A stretch of DNA of 64,000 bases, taken from contig NZ_AP025507.1 in assembly GCF_024347595.1 (NCBI RefSeq), positions 1,736,001 through 1,800,000 of the forward strand. Direction: 5' to 3'. The notes below the pieces were generated by a model. That model did no database searches. It was not told the DNA's origin and worked only from the letters and a program-made list of their open reading frames with translations. Shown here one piece after another: positions 46,042-54,551 of the stretch. Position 1 is the first letter of the stretch. Each line of letters begins with the position of its first letter. Source of the DNA: Vibrio pomeroyi. Its GTDB lineage: Bacteria > Pseudomonadota > Gammaproteobacteria > Enterobacterales > Vibrionaceae. A program made the translations under genes and the position numbers.

Positions 46042-47058
46042 TTAGCTTTTCGCGGCAGAATCCAACGTTGCACCGTTCGCTACAGCCATTGCAACTCGCG
46101 GTGCCTGCTTGGCTTTCGCTCTGCTGTGTCTTTTGGCCAATAACGTATTGCTAATGCTCGCAACCACAATGAGGTTAATGCCAATCATCTGCTGAGTAGA
46201 AAACACGTCATCAAAGAACAAGCCCTGCCATAAGGCGCTAAACAGCATATTAGTAAAAATTAATGGAGCCAGTTGAGATCCACTGTCTGCCAACTTGTAC
46301 GCTTTCGAACGGAAAATCTGCGTATTAATGGTGAATAGCGCCAACCCAAGTGCGCCTAGCCCAATCCAAGGTAAGTCATCAAAAGACAACAACGCCGATA
46401 AACTGCCTTTACCTGTGCTTTCAATTACCTCAGGAGCCGCTGATATTGAAGTAAACACAACCATAGGAATCACAATGATTGCCGCGACTAAAAACGTCCA
46501 CGCGTTAAGCTCGGCAGGCGACAGGCTCGTCTTGGACGCTCGATATAAGCTCACTTGTGAGCCTGAATTGAACATGCCCGCCATTAAACCCAGCAACAGC
46601 GCAGGTCTAAAGAACTCTGAACCAAATTCAAACTGCGACCAATCCCCAGCCATCAGCACTACGCCAACAAAGGTTATCGCTAAACAAACGATGGTCGTTG
46701 TATGAATCTTAGTTCCGAATATTAATTTTTCTAACAACGGAATAAACAAAGGCCCTGTACTGAATAACACCACGCCCTCGACCAAGGTTAAGGTTTGCAA
46801 TGACGTGAGGAAACACCACTGACACGCCACCATAAAGATTGCACGCATCACCAAAGGCTTCCACATATCGCCCGATGGTTTGGTCACTTTGTAAAACATC
46901 AAGAATATGAATAAAAACAGACTGGGTAGGAAAAAGCGCACAAAACTCAACAACGAAATGGGCATCGCTTCAGATAGATACTTGGCCATTAAGCCACTTA
47001 AAGACAAACTGAACGTCGACAACAACATGAAAGTCGTCGCCTTGGTAATATCAGACAT
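46042..47058 (-). CDS. DMT (EamA) family transporter
   Basis: 338 residues with about ten membrane helices in two EamA repeats. Typical segments are SFVRFFLPSLFLFIFL, LVEGVVLFSTGPLFIPLLEK and SQLAPLIFTNMLFSALWQGL. The start is ATG 47058 with GGAGG at eight bases; the frame is open to 47067. It is divergent from a LysR gene, about 90 bases apart, suggesting control by it. The substrate is unknown, perhaps an amino acid or other metabolite. Confidence 0.87.
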   Translation of the reverse strand: MSDITKATTFMLLSTFSLSLSGLMAKYLSEAMPISLLSFVRFFLPSLFLFIFLMFYKVTKPSGDMWKPLVMRAIFMVACQWCFLTSLQTLTLVEGVVLFSTGPLFIPLLEKLIFGTKIHTTTIVCLAITFVGVVLMAGDWSQFEFGSEFFRPALLLGLMAGMFNSGSQVSLYRASKTSLSPAELNAWTFLVAAIIVIPMVVFTSISAAPEVIESTGKGSLSALLSFDDLPWIGLGALGLALFTINTQIFRSKAYKLADSGSQLAPLIFTNMLFSALWQGLFFDDVFSTQQMIGINLIVVASISNTLLAKRHSRAKAKQAPRVAMAVANGATLDSAAKS

Positions 47059-47149
47059 AATTATCACCTCCTATGACACCTATTTTAGAGACGTGACGAG
47101 ATGAAAAATAGCGAGTAATATTAACCATAACTGTAAGGAAAACTTACCA

Positions 47150-48076
47150 ATGAAGAAACTCGTTCCGCTTAAATCCGTTTACGCTTTCATTGCTGTGGCT
47201 GAAACTGGCAGCATGACCGACGCCGCTCGGGTGCTGTATGTCAGCCACTCTGCGGTAAGCCAAGCTATCAAGTCATTGGAGCAACTGGTCAACAAACCGC
47301 TGTTTCAACGTGTAGGTCGCCGTGTTGTGCTAAATGCCGCAGGTAAGCGATATTATCGAAAGGTCGCGCCAGCACTCGAACAGGTAATTGAAGCCACTGA
47401 AGAACTGGCAAAAACACCTAACGACCACCGTATTACACTTAATATGGTGAACTCACTCGCGATGCACTGGTGGATTCCCCGCGTCCCCGATTTCCAAGCT
47501 TTTGCTCCCTCACTCGATATTCGTATTTCCACCTTAACCGGCCCTTTTGATATCGAACAGGAAGGCGTGGATATTGCCCTTGTGCACGGCAAACCGAATG
47601 AGTGGGATCAGTATTACAGCGAAAAACTCGGCGATGATGATCTGGTTTTAGTCTGCAGCCCTGCACTATTGAAAAACCAAATGGGATTAAGCGTTGAACA
47701 ACTCGTGAAACAAAACCCGACCATTGGTGTCTTTAACCCTAGGCGAAAGCATGACTGGCAGGTGTGGTGTGATCATTACAAAATACCAATGCCGACGTTC
47801 CACAGTAACTTGACGTTCGATGTCTCCATTCAAGCCGTGCAAGCTGCGACTCGTTCGCTTGGTGTATTAGTCACTCACCGCTTGTTTGTGAAAGATGACA
47901 TCAGCCATGGCATGTTGGTCGAAATCAGTGAACCAGTGGCTAACCCCCATCAAGATTTCTACTTCGTTTGTCCAAAAAACAAATTAAAACAAGAAAGTGT
48001 GCTAAAACTGAGAACATGGTTGAGACATGAATTCACACGCTCAGAGACAAAACTCAGCGGTGGTATGCAAGAATAA
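47150..48076 (+). CDS. LysR family regulator (GcvA-like)
   Basis: 308 residues. The helix-turn-helix is AVAETGSMTDAARVLYVSHS followed by AVSQAIKSLEQLV. The effector domain carries the GcvA-subfamily pattern (PRVPDFQAFAPSLDIRISTL, DIEQEGVDIALVHG). It is divergent from the DMT transporter gene, so it is the likely regulator of that exporter. Confidence 0.9.
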   Translation: MKKLVPLKSVYAFIAVAETGSMTDAARVLYVSHSAVSQAIKSLEQLVNKPLFQRVGRRVVLNAAGKRYYRKVAPALEQVIEATEELAKTPNDHRITLNMVNSLAMHWWIPRVPDFQAFAPSLDIRISTLTGPFDIEQEGVDIALVHGKPNEWDQYYSEKLGDDDLVLVCSPALLKNQMGLSVEQLVKQNPTIGVFNPRRKHDWQVWCDHYKIPMPTFHSNLTFDVSIQAVQAATRSLGVLVTHRLFVKDDISHGMLVEISEPVANPHQDFYFVCPKNKLKQESVLKLRTWLRHEFTRSETKLSGGMQE

Positions 48077-48148
48077 AAATATTCCACTCAACAATACAAC
48101 TAGCAGTAAATAAGCTAATAACTAAGTATCTAACTTACCGAGGCCATT

Positions 48149-48469
48149 ATGATTATTACCACTACACAATCTGTCGAAGGCAAACGCATTGTCGATTACA
48201 AAGGGGTTATTGCCGGAGAAGCGATCCTAGGGGTGAACGTATTCAAAGATATGTTTTCGGGTATTCGTGACTTTGTTGGTGGGCGTTCTGGCACTTACGA
48301 AAAAGAGCTCGAGAAAGCACGTAACTACGCATTCAAAGAGCTAGAACAGAAAGCAATTGAAGCAGGTGCAAACGCGGTGGTTGGTGTCGATATTGATTAC
48401 GAAGTACTTGGCACAGGCAATGGCATGTTGATGGTTTCAGCAAGCGGCACAGCGGTGGTTGTGGCTTAG
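48149..48469 (+). CDS. ybjQ: YbjQ family (UPF0145) protein
   Basis: 106 residues (E. coli YbjQ 107). The family hallmarks are [20 protein letters not shown] near the start, [17 protein letters not shown], and [14 protein letters not shown]. YbjQ forms pentamers; the 'heavy-metal-binding' label of the family is not well supported. A strong terminator follows. Confidence 0.93.
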   Translation: MIITTTQSVEGKRIVDYKGVIAGEAILGVNVFKDMFSGIRDFVGGRSGTYEKELEKARNYAFKELEQKAIEAGANAVVGVDIDYEVLGTGNGMLMVSASGTAVVVA

Positions 48470-48506
48470 TTGAATCACTCGCTAAATCGTGTGATTACCT
48501 AGAAAA

Positions 48507-48542
48507 AACGCCCCTTAGCTAAGTCGTTAGCTAAGGGGCGTT
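48507..48542. terminator. bidirectional terminator between ybjQ and M23 gene
   Basis: AACGCCCCTTAGCTA and TAGCTAAGGGGCGTT form a 15-base stem with a 6-base loop, with A-rich and T-rich flanks. It serves both convergent genes. Confidence 0.92.
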
Positions 48543-48577
48543 ATTGTATTCGTTGGACAACTTAGGCTTAAATACCT

Positions 48578-49834
48578 TTAACTTGCACGATCTGCTTGCT
48601 CTGAAATCATGTCATCAAACGATGCCATTCGAGCCAAAAACTCTTTCCTATCTTTAGGCATAATCGAGCTTGCCATCGGTAAGTTTGCCTTCATCGCATC
48701 AACAGCTCGACCACGAACCAAGACTTCAAAGTGCAAATGAGGACCTGTGATACGGCCAGTTGCGCCCGATAAGGCGATTTTCTGACCTCGTTTAATTTGC
48801 TGACCTTTCTTAACGAGGAAGCGGCTCAAGTGAAGATAACGTGTCGTGTATACGCTGTTATGTTCAATCACCAAGTATTTCCCGGCATAAGGGTGGTCGC
48901 GAAGCGCTACAACACGGCCATCACCGGTTGAGTACACGGGCGCGCCCACAGGCGTCGCAAAGTCAGTACCATTGTGTGGCGAGATTCGCCCTGTCACAGG
49001 GTGTCTTCGTTTAGGGTTGAACGATGAGGTAATTCTTCGGAATTTTCTGTCTACAGGGTATCTATCGAAGGCTTGTTCTAGGCTATTACCCTCTCTGTCG
49101 TAGAAGAGGCCATCAGGAGCAAGAAACGCCGCCACTTCTCGGTTTCTCAATTGAATTGAGATGCCTTGAATTTCTGTTTTGCCCGTTAAATGATCATTCG
49201 TATATTGCTCTTTAACCAGTACATTGAAGTTATCACCAGCTCTTAGTTCACGAGCAAAGTTAACTTTATCTTTCAACGTGCGAGTAATATTGGCTATCTG
49301 AGCTGTCGTCAGTCCTGCTTTGTATGCAGATGTTGAAAAGCTACCATGCACACTGCCAGCGTAGAGTTTTTCCTTCCATTCACCCGGTATCTCATGGAAC
49401 TGATAACTGAAGCTTCCATCATCATTTCGGGTAAAGGCAGCTTGCTCAACAAGACTTTCGTGGAAGACCAACTCTACGAGCTGTTTGGACTCACCATCTA
49501 CAAGCAGTTCTAAGTGGTCACCAGGTTTTATCGTATCGAGTTTCAAAGATTCAAGATCGGCTTCCATGACCTTATGAACCGTTTCATAAGGCAGATTCCA
49601 TGACTCGAATATATTACTGAGGGTATCCCCGACCTTCACAAAGTAGTGAATTTTGATCATTGGGTTCGAATTGGTTTGTGGGGGCGCCTGTTCCTCAGCG
49701 TCCGTGTGCAGTTCTTGATAAGGCGTGACTTTTATTACAATTTCTTTTTCTGGTTCAGGATGAAAAGAGAGTAAAGCGGCAAGTGAAAATGCACTGATAG
49801 CAACAACAATCAGGCTAATACGGAGGTACTTCAT
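48578..49834 (-). CDS. M23 peptidoglycan endopeptidase (MepM/Shy type)
   Basis: 418 residues: one N-terminal membrane helix (ISLIVVAISAFSLAALLSF), an OapA/LysM-like region (IHYFVKVGDTLSNIFESWNL at about 60-80), a second domain, and a C-terminal M23 zinc peptidase. Zinc ligands are His and Asp in HNGTDFATPVG and His in GPHLHFEV, with the catalytic His in RYLHLSRF. It is expected to cut peptide cross-links in the cell wall, as E. coli MepM and the Vibrio Shy endopeptidases do. Which Shy protein it corresponds to is unclear. It is monocistronic. Confidence 0.9.
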   Translation of the reverse strand: MKYLRISLIVVAISAFSLAALLSFHPEPEKEIVIKVTPYQELHTDAEEQAPPQTNSNPMIKIHYFVKVGDTLSNIFESWNLPYETVHKVMEADLESLKLDTIKPGDHLELLVDGESKQLVELVFHESLVEQAAFTRNDDGSFSYQFHEIPGEWKEKLYAGSVHGSFSTSAYKAGLTTAQIANITRTLKDKVNFARELRAGDNFNVLVKEQYTNDHLTGKTEIQGISIQLRNREVAAFLAPDGLFYDREGNSLEQAFDRYPVDRKFRRITSSFNPKRRHPVTGRISPHNGTDFATPVGAPVYSTGDGRVVALRDHPYAGKYLVIEHNSVYTTRYLHLSRFLVKKGQQIKRGQKIALSGATGRITGPHLHFEVLVRGRAVDAMKANLPMASSIMPKDRKEFLARMASFDDMISEQADRAS

Positions 49835-49978
49835 AAATACTTAACGGTTATAACAAGGAACTTATAAAGTGTTATAACATAACAATCAGCTCAACAAAAC
49901 AAACGAAATGTAAGAAACCGTTCCGTACAAAGCATAAAAGTATGGTGGGCATAAGAAACCCACCACGTCATCAAACGT

Positions 49979-50818
49979 TTATTCTTCGCGAAGCGCCTCA
50001 AAGCGCTCTAGGCCACGTAACATCTCAAAGTCAGGTTCATCGGCCAATAGCTCTCGCATTGAACCACTGGCTTCGATAGAGCGCTCTAAGTCGTCTATTG
50101 CCTGACCTTCAGCACCTAGTCTTGCATAAGCACAAGCTCGTTGATACAAAGCATGGGCGTTCTGATCATCCACCTCTAACACACGGTTACATAAGCTCAT
50201 CGCCCAGTGGTATTCCTGCATGTCCATGGCCGCATCAGCTTTGTATGTAAGAGCTTCCAAATCACCCGGACGAACTTTTAAAATCTCATCGTAGATTTCA
50301 ATTTTTTGTTCTGCGGTTTGAGCATTTTGAGCTCTCAACCATAAGTTGTGGATCTCATTAATGATTTCGATTTCTCGGTTGTTCTCTGAAATGATTCTGG
50401 TTTTACGTTTAAGGTCCCTCTCTAGAACATTAAACTTCTTCTCATAGTCTTGGGCGATGTCGTTGAGTCGTCGATCTGCCATCTCTTTAGTAGTGTGTTT
50501 CAACTCTTTGAGTGATTGCCAGCCCACCAAGGCAATAAGAGAAGCAACACCAGCAATGATGTAGAAGAAATACGTCACGGTAACATTAGCGTAGTTCAGC
50601 GATTTGTCTGCTACTGCCAATTCACGATCCGTCATCTGAATAGTAAGACGCCTTTCAAGATCCTGCTGTTCCATTCGCAGTTGCTTCAGTTCATCCAAGA
50701 TATAGCGTTCCATCAGCGGTCTATCCAAATACTCCTGTTCAGAGTACTTATCCTCTTCGCTTGCAAAACTCATCGAGCTGAACACCGAGATAAATGCAAT
50801 CAATAAGATTCGAAGCAT
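49979..50818 (-). CDS. TPR-containing membrane protein
   Basis: 279 residues. A signal peptide (LLIAFISVFSSMSFA, cleavage near 19) leads to a short periplasmic helical segment (30-75), one membrane helix (TVTYFFYIIAGVASLIALVG, about 80-100), a coiled coil (about 110-155) and at least two TPR units (about 165-255, YDEILKVRPGDLEALTYKAD and CNRVLEVDDQNAHALYQRAC). The TPR part would be cytoplasmic. It is a scaffold of unknown partner. A 276-base region separates it from the divergent cytochrome gene. Confidence 0.75.
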   Translation of the reverse strand: MLRILLIAFISVFSSMSFASEEDKYSEQEYLDRPLMERYILDELKQLRMEQQDLERRLTIQMTDRELAVADKSLNYANVTVTYFFYIIAGVASLIALVGWQSLKELKHTTKEMADRRLNDIAQDYEKKFNVLERDLKRKTRIISENNREIEIINEIHNLWLRAQNAQTAEQKIEIYDEILKVRPGDLEALTYKADAAMDMQEYHWAMSLCNRVLEVDDQNAHALYQRACAYARLGAEGQAIDDLERSIEASGSMRELLADEPDFEMLRGLERFEALREE

Positions 50819-51094
50819 TATACATTCCTTATATATTTACCTTTAAGCTAACTGTATCTCGTAATAGGCATACAAGCTAGGAAGTCGACAAGTTTGCTTT
50901 GTCCGTATTGGAATTAACACTCTAAAACATCAATGATAATTATAAAACACCTGAAGCAACATCATTAATTTCTAAATTATCAAAATACCGAGTAATACTG
51001 TTCTATATAATTAATTCGCGATGCGAATATAGCGAATTTTGATTTATTGCATCGAGTTGAATCTTATATTAATAACGATCAGAGCGAGGTTAAT

Positions 51095-51610
51095 TTGAAT
51101 AATCCACGATACGATTTGGTAAGCCGTGTGCTGCACTGGGTCATGGCTTCCGTCATCATCTATGCAACCATTGCTGGGTATGTGATGCACTATGTCACCA
51201 ATCATCCAGAGCTGTTTTCTTTTCTGTCGATACTCAATATGTCATTAGCGACGATTGCAACGCCACTGCTCGTGGTTCGCTATATCTGGAGTCACTTTCG
51301 CTCTTCGCCAACTATGCCTATTTCGATACCAGAAGGACAGAAGTGCATTGCTAAGCTTGCACACTCTTTGATGTACCTAGTGATGTTCATGGTGTTCAGT
51401 ACCGGTTATTTGATGCTAAAAGAACCTTATTCGTTATTTTGGCTAGCCACCGTCGATAATCTAATTACCGATCCTGCAATCAACGGCTTCTTTTTCTATT
51501 TACACCGTGCCAGTTGTATTGCCCTAGCTTGTTTAATTGTCCTGCATATTAGCGCAGCACTTAAGCACCACTTTGTCTCTAAGAACTATGTACTAAAGAT
51601 GATGCTCTAG
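51095..51610 (+). CDS. cytochrome b561 family membrane protein
   Basis: 171 residues with four membrane helices. Heme-ligand histidines are in place: RVLHWVMA (helix 1), VMHYV, AHSLMYLVMF and YLHRASC with LHISAALKHHF (helix 4). Expected as a di-heme b-type cytochrome moving electrons in the inner membrane. The start is a TTG at 51095, preceded by GAGG at normal spacing; a longer frame from 51047 lacks a site. It is followed by a strong terminator. Confidence 0.85.
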   Translation: MNNPRYDLVSRVLHWVMASVIIYATIAGYVMHYVTNHPELFSFLSILNMSLATIATPLLVVRYIWSHFRSSPTMPISIPEGQKCIAKLAHSLMYLVMFMVFSTGYLMLKEPYSLFWLATVDNLITDPAINGFFFYLHRASCIALACLIVLHISAALKHHFVSKNYVLKMML

Positions 51611-51669
51611 CTTTAAAACCCTCTCATTAAAGCTTAATTCTTAATGCTCGAGTTTCCTACAAATAAAAA

Positions 51670-51697
51670 AAAGCCATAGCACGGTTGCTATGGCTTT
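51670..51697. terminator. bidirectional terminator after cytochrome b561 gene
   Basis: AAAGCCATAGCA and TGCTATGGCTTT with a CGGT loop, A-run on the left and T-rich tract on the right. It serves the convergent gene ending at 51713 as well. Confidence 0.9.
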
Positions 51698-51712
51698 CTT
51701 CTTTCAATTTGA

Positions 51713-52147
51713 TTACTTGCTTTGAGTATCTACCATCACTTGCCAATATTCGCATTTGGCTAAGAACTCTTTTAAGTAAAGCTCTGGGTTAGCAAGCTTC
51801 TCACCGCCTTTCACATCAGCGCCAGTCACTCGCCAAAAGCCACGAGTCACAAGATTTCTGTGGTAGATAAAGTCGTTAAGTTCGTTTGTTTTTAACGGAA
51901 GCTGTTCACCAAAAGTGTGTTCGTACAAGCTCAACGTCGCAGCTTGCTCACTTGGTTTCTCTCTTAGAAAGGTATCTAAGTCCAAATCGAGTGGCTGCTG
52001 TGCTTCTTTCGGTAACGCTTTAGTCAATTTAGAGATAACACTGAACAGAGCCAACTCAACTTTTTGAGACGCTAATAACGATGCACCTAAAAGCGCATGT
52101 TCATTGGAAGTGTGTTGCTCTGTTGATGAAATGGTTGCTGTTGTCAC
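51713..52147 (-). CDS. conserved-type hypothetical protein, 144 aa
   Basis: No signal peptide or membrane helix. The middle is helical (ALLGASLLASQKVELALFSV, then ISKLTKALPKEA), and aromatic-rich C-terminal segments follow (GFWRVTGADV, CEYWQVMVD). I do not recognise a named family. The start is an ATG at 52147. It is on the same strand as a 92-residue unknown 118 bases upstream. Confidence 0.65.
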   Translation of the reverse strand: MTTATISSTEQHTSNEHALLGASLLASQKVELALFSVISKLTKALPKEAQQPLDLDLDTFLREKPSEQAATLSLYEHTFGEQLPLKTNELNDFIYHRNLVTRGFWRVTGADVKGGEKLANPELYLKEFLAKCEYWQVMVDTQSK

Positions 52148-52264
52148 TGTGTTAACCTCAAATAATCATAACGGGTGTTACTGAACTGGATAGAGTCTTT
52201 TAATTAAGCTGAATCTTATTCTTGTCATTAAGAATGAATATTGCAGCTAAGCGGAGTCTTTCAA

Positions 52265-52543
52265 CTAAGCAGAATCTTTTAGTAGAACGCGGTCAGCATC
52301 AATAATGGTGAAGCCTGATGCGTCTTCATTCTTTTCGACTTGCACTAAACCTTTAAAACCAATTTGCGATAATTTCTTCGCAAGCTGATCTGGTGCGGTT
52401 TCGAACACAACGTTCATAAAAGGCAAAGACTCAGCATCAACAAAACCATGCTCGTTAAACAGCTCCATTGCTTGAGATAAATGGTCTGAGTCGGTTAATT
52501 CAATAATTTCTACAACTTCTTCCAACAACATTTTCGATTCCAT
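52265..52543 (-). CDS. hypothetical protein, 92 aa
   Basis: A small acidic protein with a mixed helix-strand pattern (LLEEVVEIIELTDSDHLSQA, PFMNVVFETAPDQLAKKLSQ, GFKGLVQVEK, GFTIIDADRVLL). It looks like a compact single domain, perhaps ferredoxin-like. No family is recognised. The start may be ATG 52543 or ATG 52531; the latter has GGAA upstream. It lies downstream of the ABC exporter pair on the same strand, 223 bases away. Confidence 0.6.
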   Translation of the reverse strand: MESKMLLEEVVEIIELTDSDHLSQAMELFNEHGFVDAESLPFMNVVFETAPDQLAKKLSQIGFKGLVQVEKNEDASGFTIIDADRVLLKDSA

Positions 52544-52766
52544 ATTCGCCAGAAAGTGACTGACACAAGCCGGTTCTTCTTGCTTGCATACATCCCGATG
52601 CCCGTAGACACCCCTTTAGTAGTAGGGAGATCATAACATATTAATAATCGTAAAATATGTTTTATTTTTCCTAAGCTACTGGGAATACTAGAAAAGAATA
52701 GAAATTGGTGAAACATTAGTAACACCAATCCATATTATCGATAACGGTAGACCTGACTTGAGGTGA

Positions 52767-54551
52767 TCAGGCAACGGTTACTTGGGAGTCGCTCGTTTCC
52801 ACAATTGATTCCTTCAACAAGCCAGCATAAATGCCATTGTGTGCGACCAGCTGTTGATGATTGCCTTGTTCAACAATTTCACCCTTTTCCAACACCAGAA
52901 TAGTGTCAGAGTGGCGAACAGTGCTTAGGCGGTGGGCAATGGCGATCACGGTTTTTTCCTTGAACAGACGCTGCATGGCTTTTTGAATCAAGTCTTCTGT
53001 GATGGAATCAACTGAACTGGTTGCCTCATCAAGCATCATCAGTTGTCCGCCTTGAGCAACCGCTCGTGCAAAGGAAATAAGCTGCGTTTGCCCTACGGAT
53101 AGGTTGGCTCCGTTCTTCTCTAGACGGAAATCATAGCCTTGTGGCAATTGCTCGATAAACTTATCCGCATAAACATAACGCGCAGCTTGCTCAACCTCGG
53201 TTCTTGAGAGATGTTCCTTACCCAGCGCGATATTGAACTGAATCGTCTCTTCGAATAAATGCACATCTTGCATCATCATTGAGAACAAGTGAGCAGAGTC
53301 TTCACTTGAGATCTGCGACAGCTCTATACCATTAAGCAGAATACTGCCTTCGTAGTCTTGATAGGTTTTAGATATCAAACGCAGAATCGTCGATTTGCCA
53401 GAACCCGTCGAACCTACAAGCGCGATCTGATGCCCTTTCTCCAATACAAACGAGACATTCTTTAGAACGTACGGAGCGTCGTCTTTGTAGCGGAAGCTCA
53501 CATTCTTAAACTCAAGGCTCACAAACTGTTCGAGCTGTTTTTCAACCTTGTTAGATGGCAGTAAGTTGCGACCTTCTTCTTCCGTCGGCTCAACAAACAG
53601 CTCTTCGATGTGGTCGAACGCAGCAAATGAGCTCTGAATCGAAGCAATCTGCGAGGTGAAGTCGCGAATCGGTACAAATACCTTTTCTAACGTGTTGATG
53701 AACGCAATCAGCACACCCAAGGTGAGTGCCCCTTCGATCACTTGTCCAGAACCGTACCAAATCATGATCGCGATAGTGATTGAGGTAATGCCAGAGATAA
53801 ACGAAAACAGAATCGCATCGTATTTATTGATCTTTTTCTGCGCTTTCAAAAACTCATCGGTGTAGCCTTGGTAACGCTGCTCGACTTGTTCTTCCGCTCG
53901 GTACATCTGAACCGTTTTCATGCCAAACAAGACTTCTTGTAGAAAGCCAATACCGCGTGCAAGTGAAGAACGCGTGACTTTATACAGAGCACGAAGTCGG
54001 TTTCGCACGTACACCGTTAAGTACATCACGGGTGGCATGATGATCAATACAATCAACGTCAGCTGCCAATCAATGAAGAACATCATCACCAACAAAGCAA
54101 TGGTGTTAATACTGTCTTTCACTAAACCGACAACCGATTGAACAAAGGTCTCGCCGATTGTCTCTAAATCACTCGTCAGGCGCGAAAGCGTGACACCGAT
54201 TGGCGTATTGTCAAAATAGCTACGCGGCAGTTTAAGCACGCGAGCAAACAACACAGAGCGCATATCAGTTATCGTGTATTGACCTGTTTTACGCAGGTTG
54301 TAAGAATAAGTAGTATCCACCACGTAGCTTGCCACCAGCACAGCAACCAAGTAGAAAACGTACTCGAGCAACCCATCCATATCACCATGACTTAGTTGGA
54401 CGTCGATCACTTGAATGATCAACCAAGGAAACAGCAAGCTCGTAATGACCGACAGTGGAAGCATCGCAATACCCAGAATGGCAGAGCCTTTGTATTTCTT
54501 AGCAAACTTAAAAAAGTGCTTGAGGTACTTAAGATCAACACCCTTTAACAT
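52767..54551 (-). CDS. ABC exporter half-transporter with canonical ATP site (MdlB-like)
   Basis: 594 residues: a six-helix membrane domain (about 20-320) and an ATPase domain. Walker A is GSTGSGKST (about 378), the signature is the variant LSVGQ (NLSVGQTQLISFARA), and Walker B is MMLDEATSSVD with the catalytic Glu intact (about 505). This matches the MdlB side of the MdlAB-type heterodimer. It overlaps the end of its partner gene by seven bases. Substrate: drugs, lipids or peptides; not readable. Confidence 0.9.
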   Translation of the reverse strand: MLKGVDLKYLKHFFKFAKKYKGSAILGIAMLPLSVITSLLFPWLIIQVIDVQLSHGDMDGLLEYVFYLVAVLVASYVVDTTYSYNLRKTGQYTITDMRSVLFARVLKLPRSYFDNTPIGVTLSRLTSDLETIGETFVQSVVGLVKDSINTIALLVMMFFIDWQLTLIVLIIMPPVMYLTVYVRNRLRALYKVTRSSLARGIGFLQEVLFGMKTVQMYRAEEQVEQRYQGYTDEFLKAQKKINKYDAILFSFISGITSITIAIMIWYGSGQVIEGALTLGVLIAFINTLEKVFVPIRDFTSQIASIQSSFAAFDHIEELFVEPTEEEGRNLLPSNKVEKQLEQFVSLEFKNVSFRYKDDAPYVLKNVSFVLEKGHQIALVGSTGSGKSTILRLISKTYQDYEGSILLNGIELSQISSEDSAHLFSMMMQDVHLFEETIQFNIALGKEHLSRTEVEQAARYVYADKFIEQLPQGYDFRLEKNGANLSVGQTQLISFARAVAQGGQLMMLDEATSSVDSITEDLIQKAMQRLFKEKTVIAIAHRLSTVRHSDTILVLEKGEIVEQGNHQQLVAHNGIYAGLLKESIVETSDSQVTVA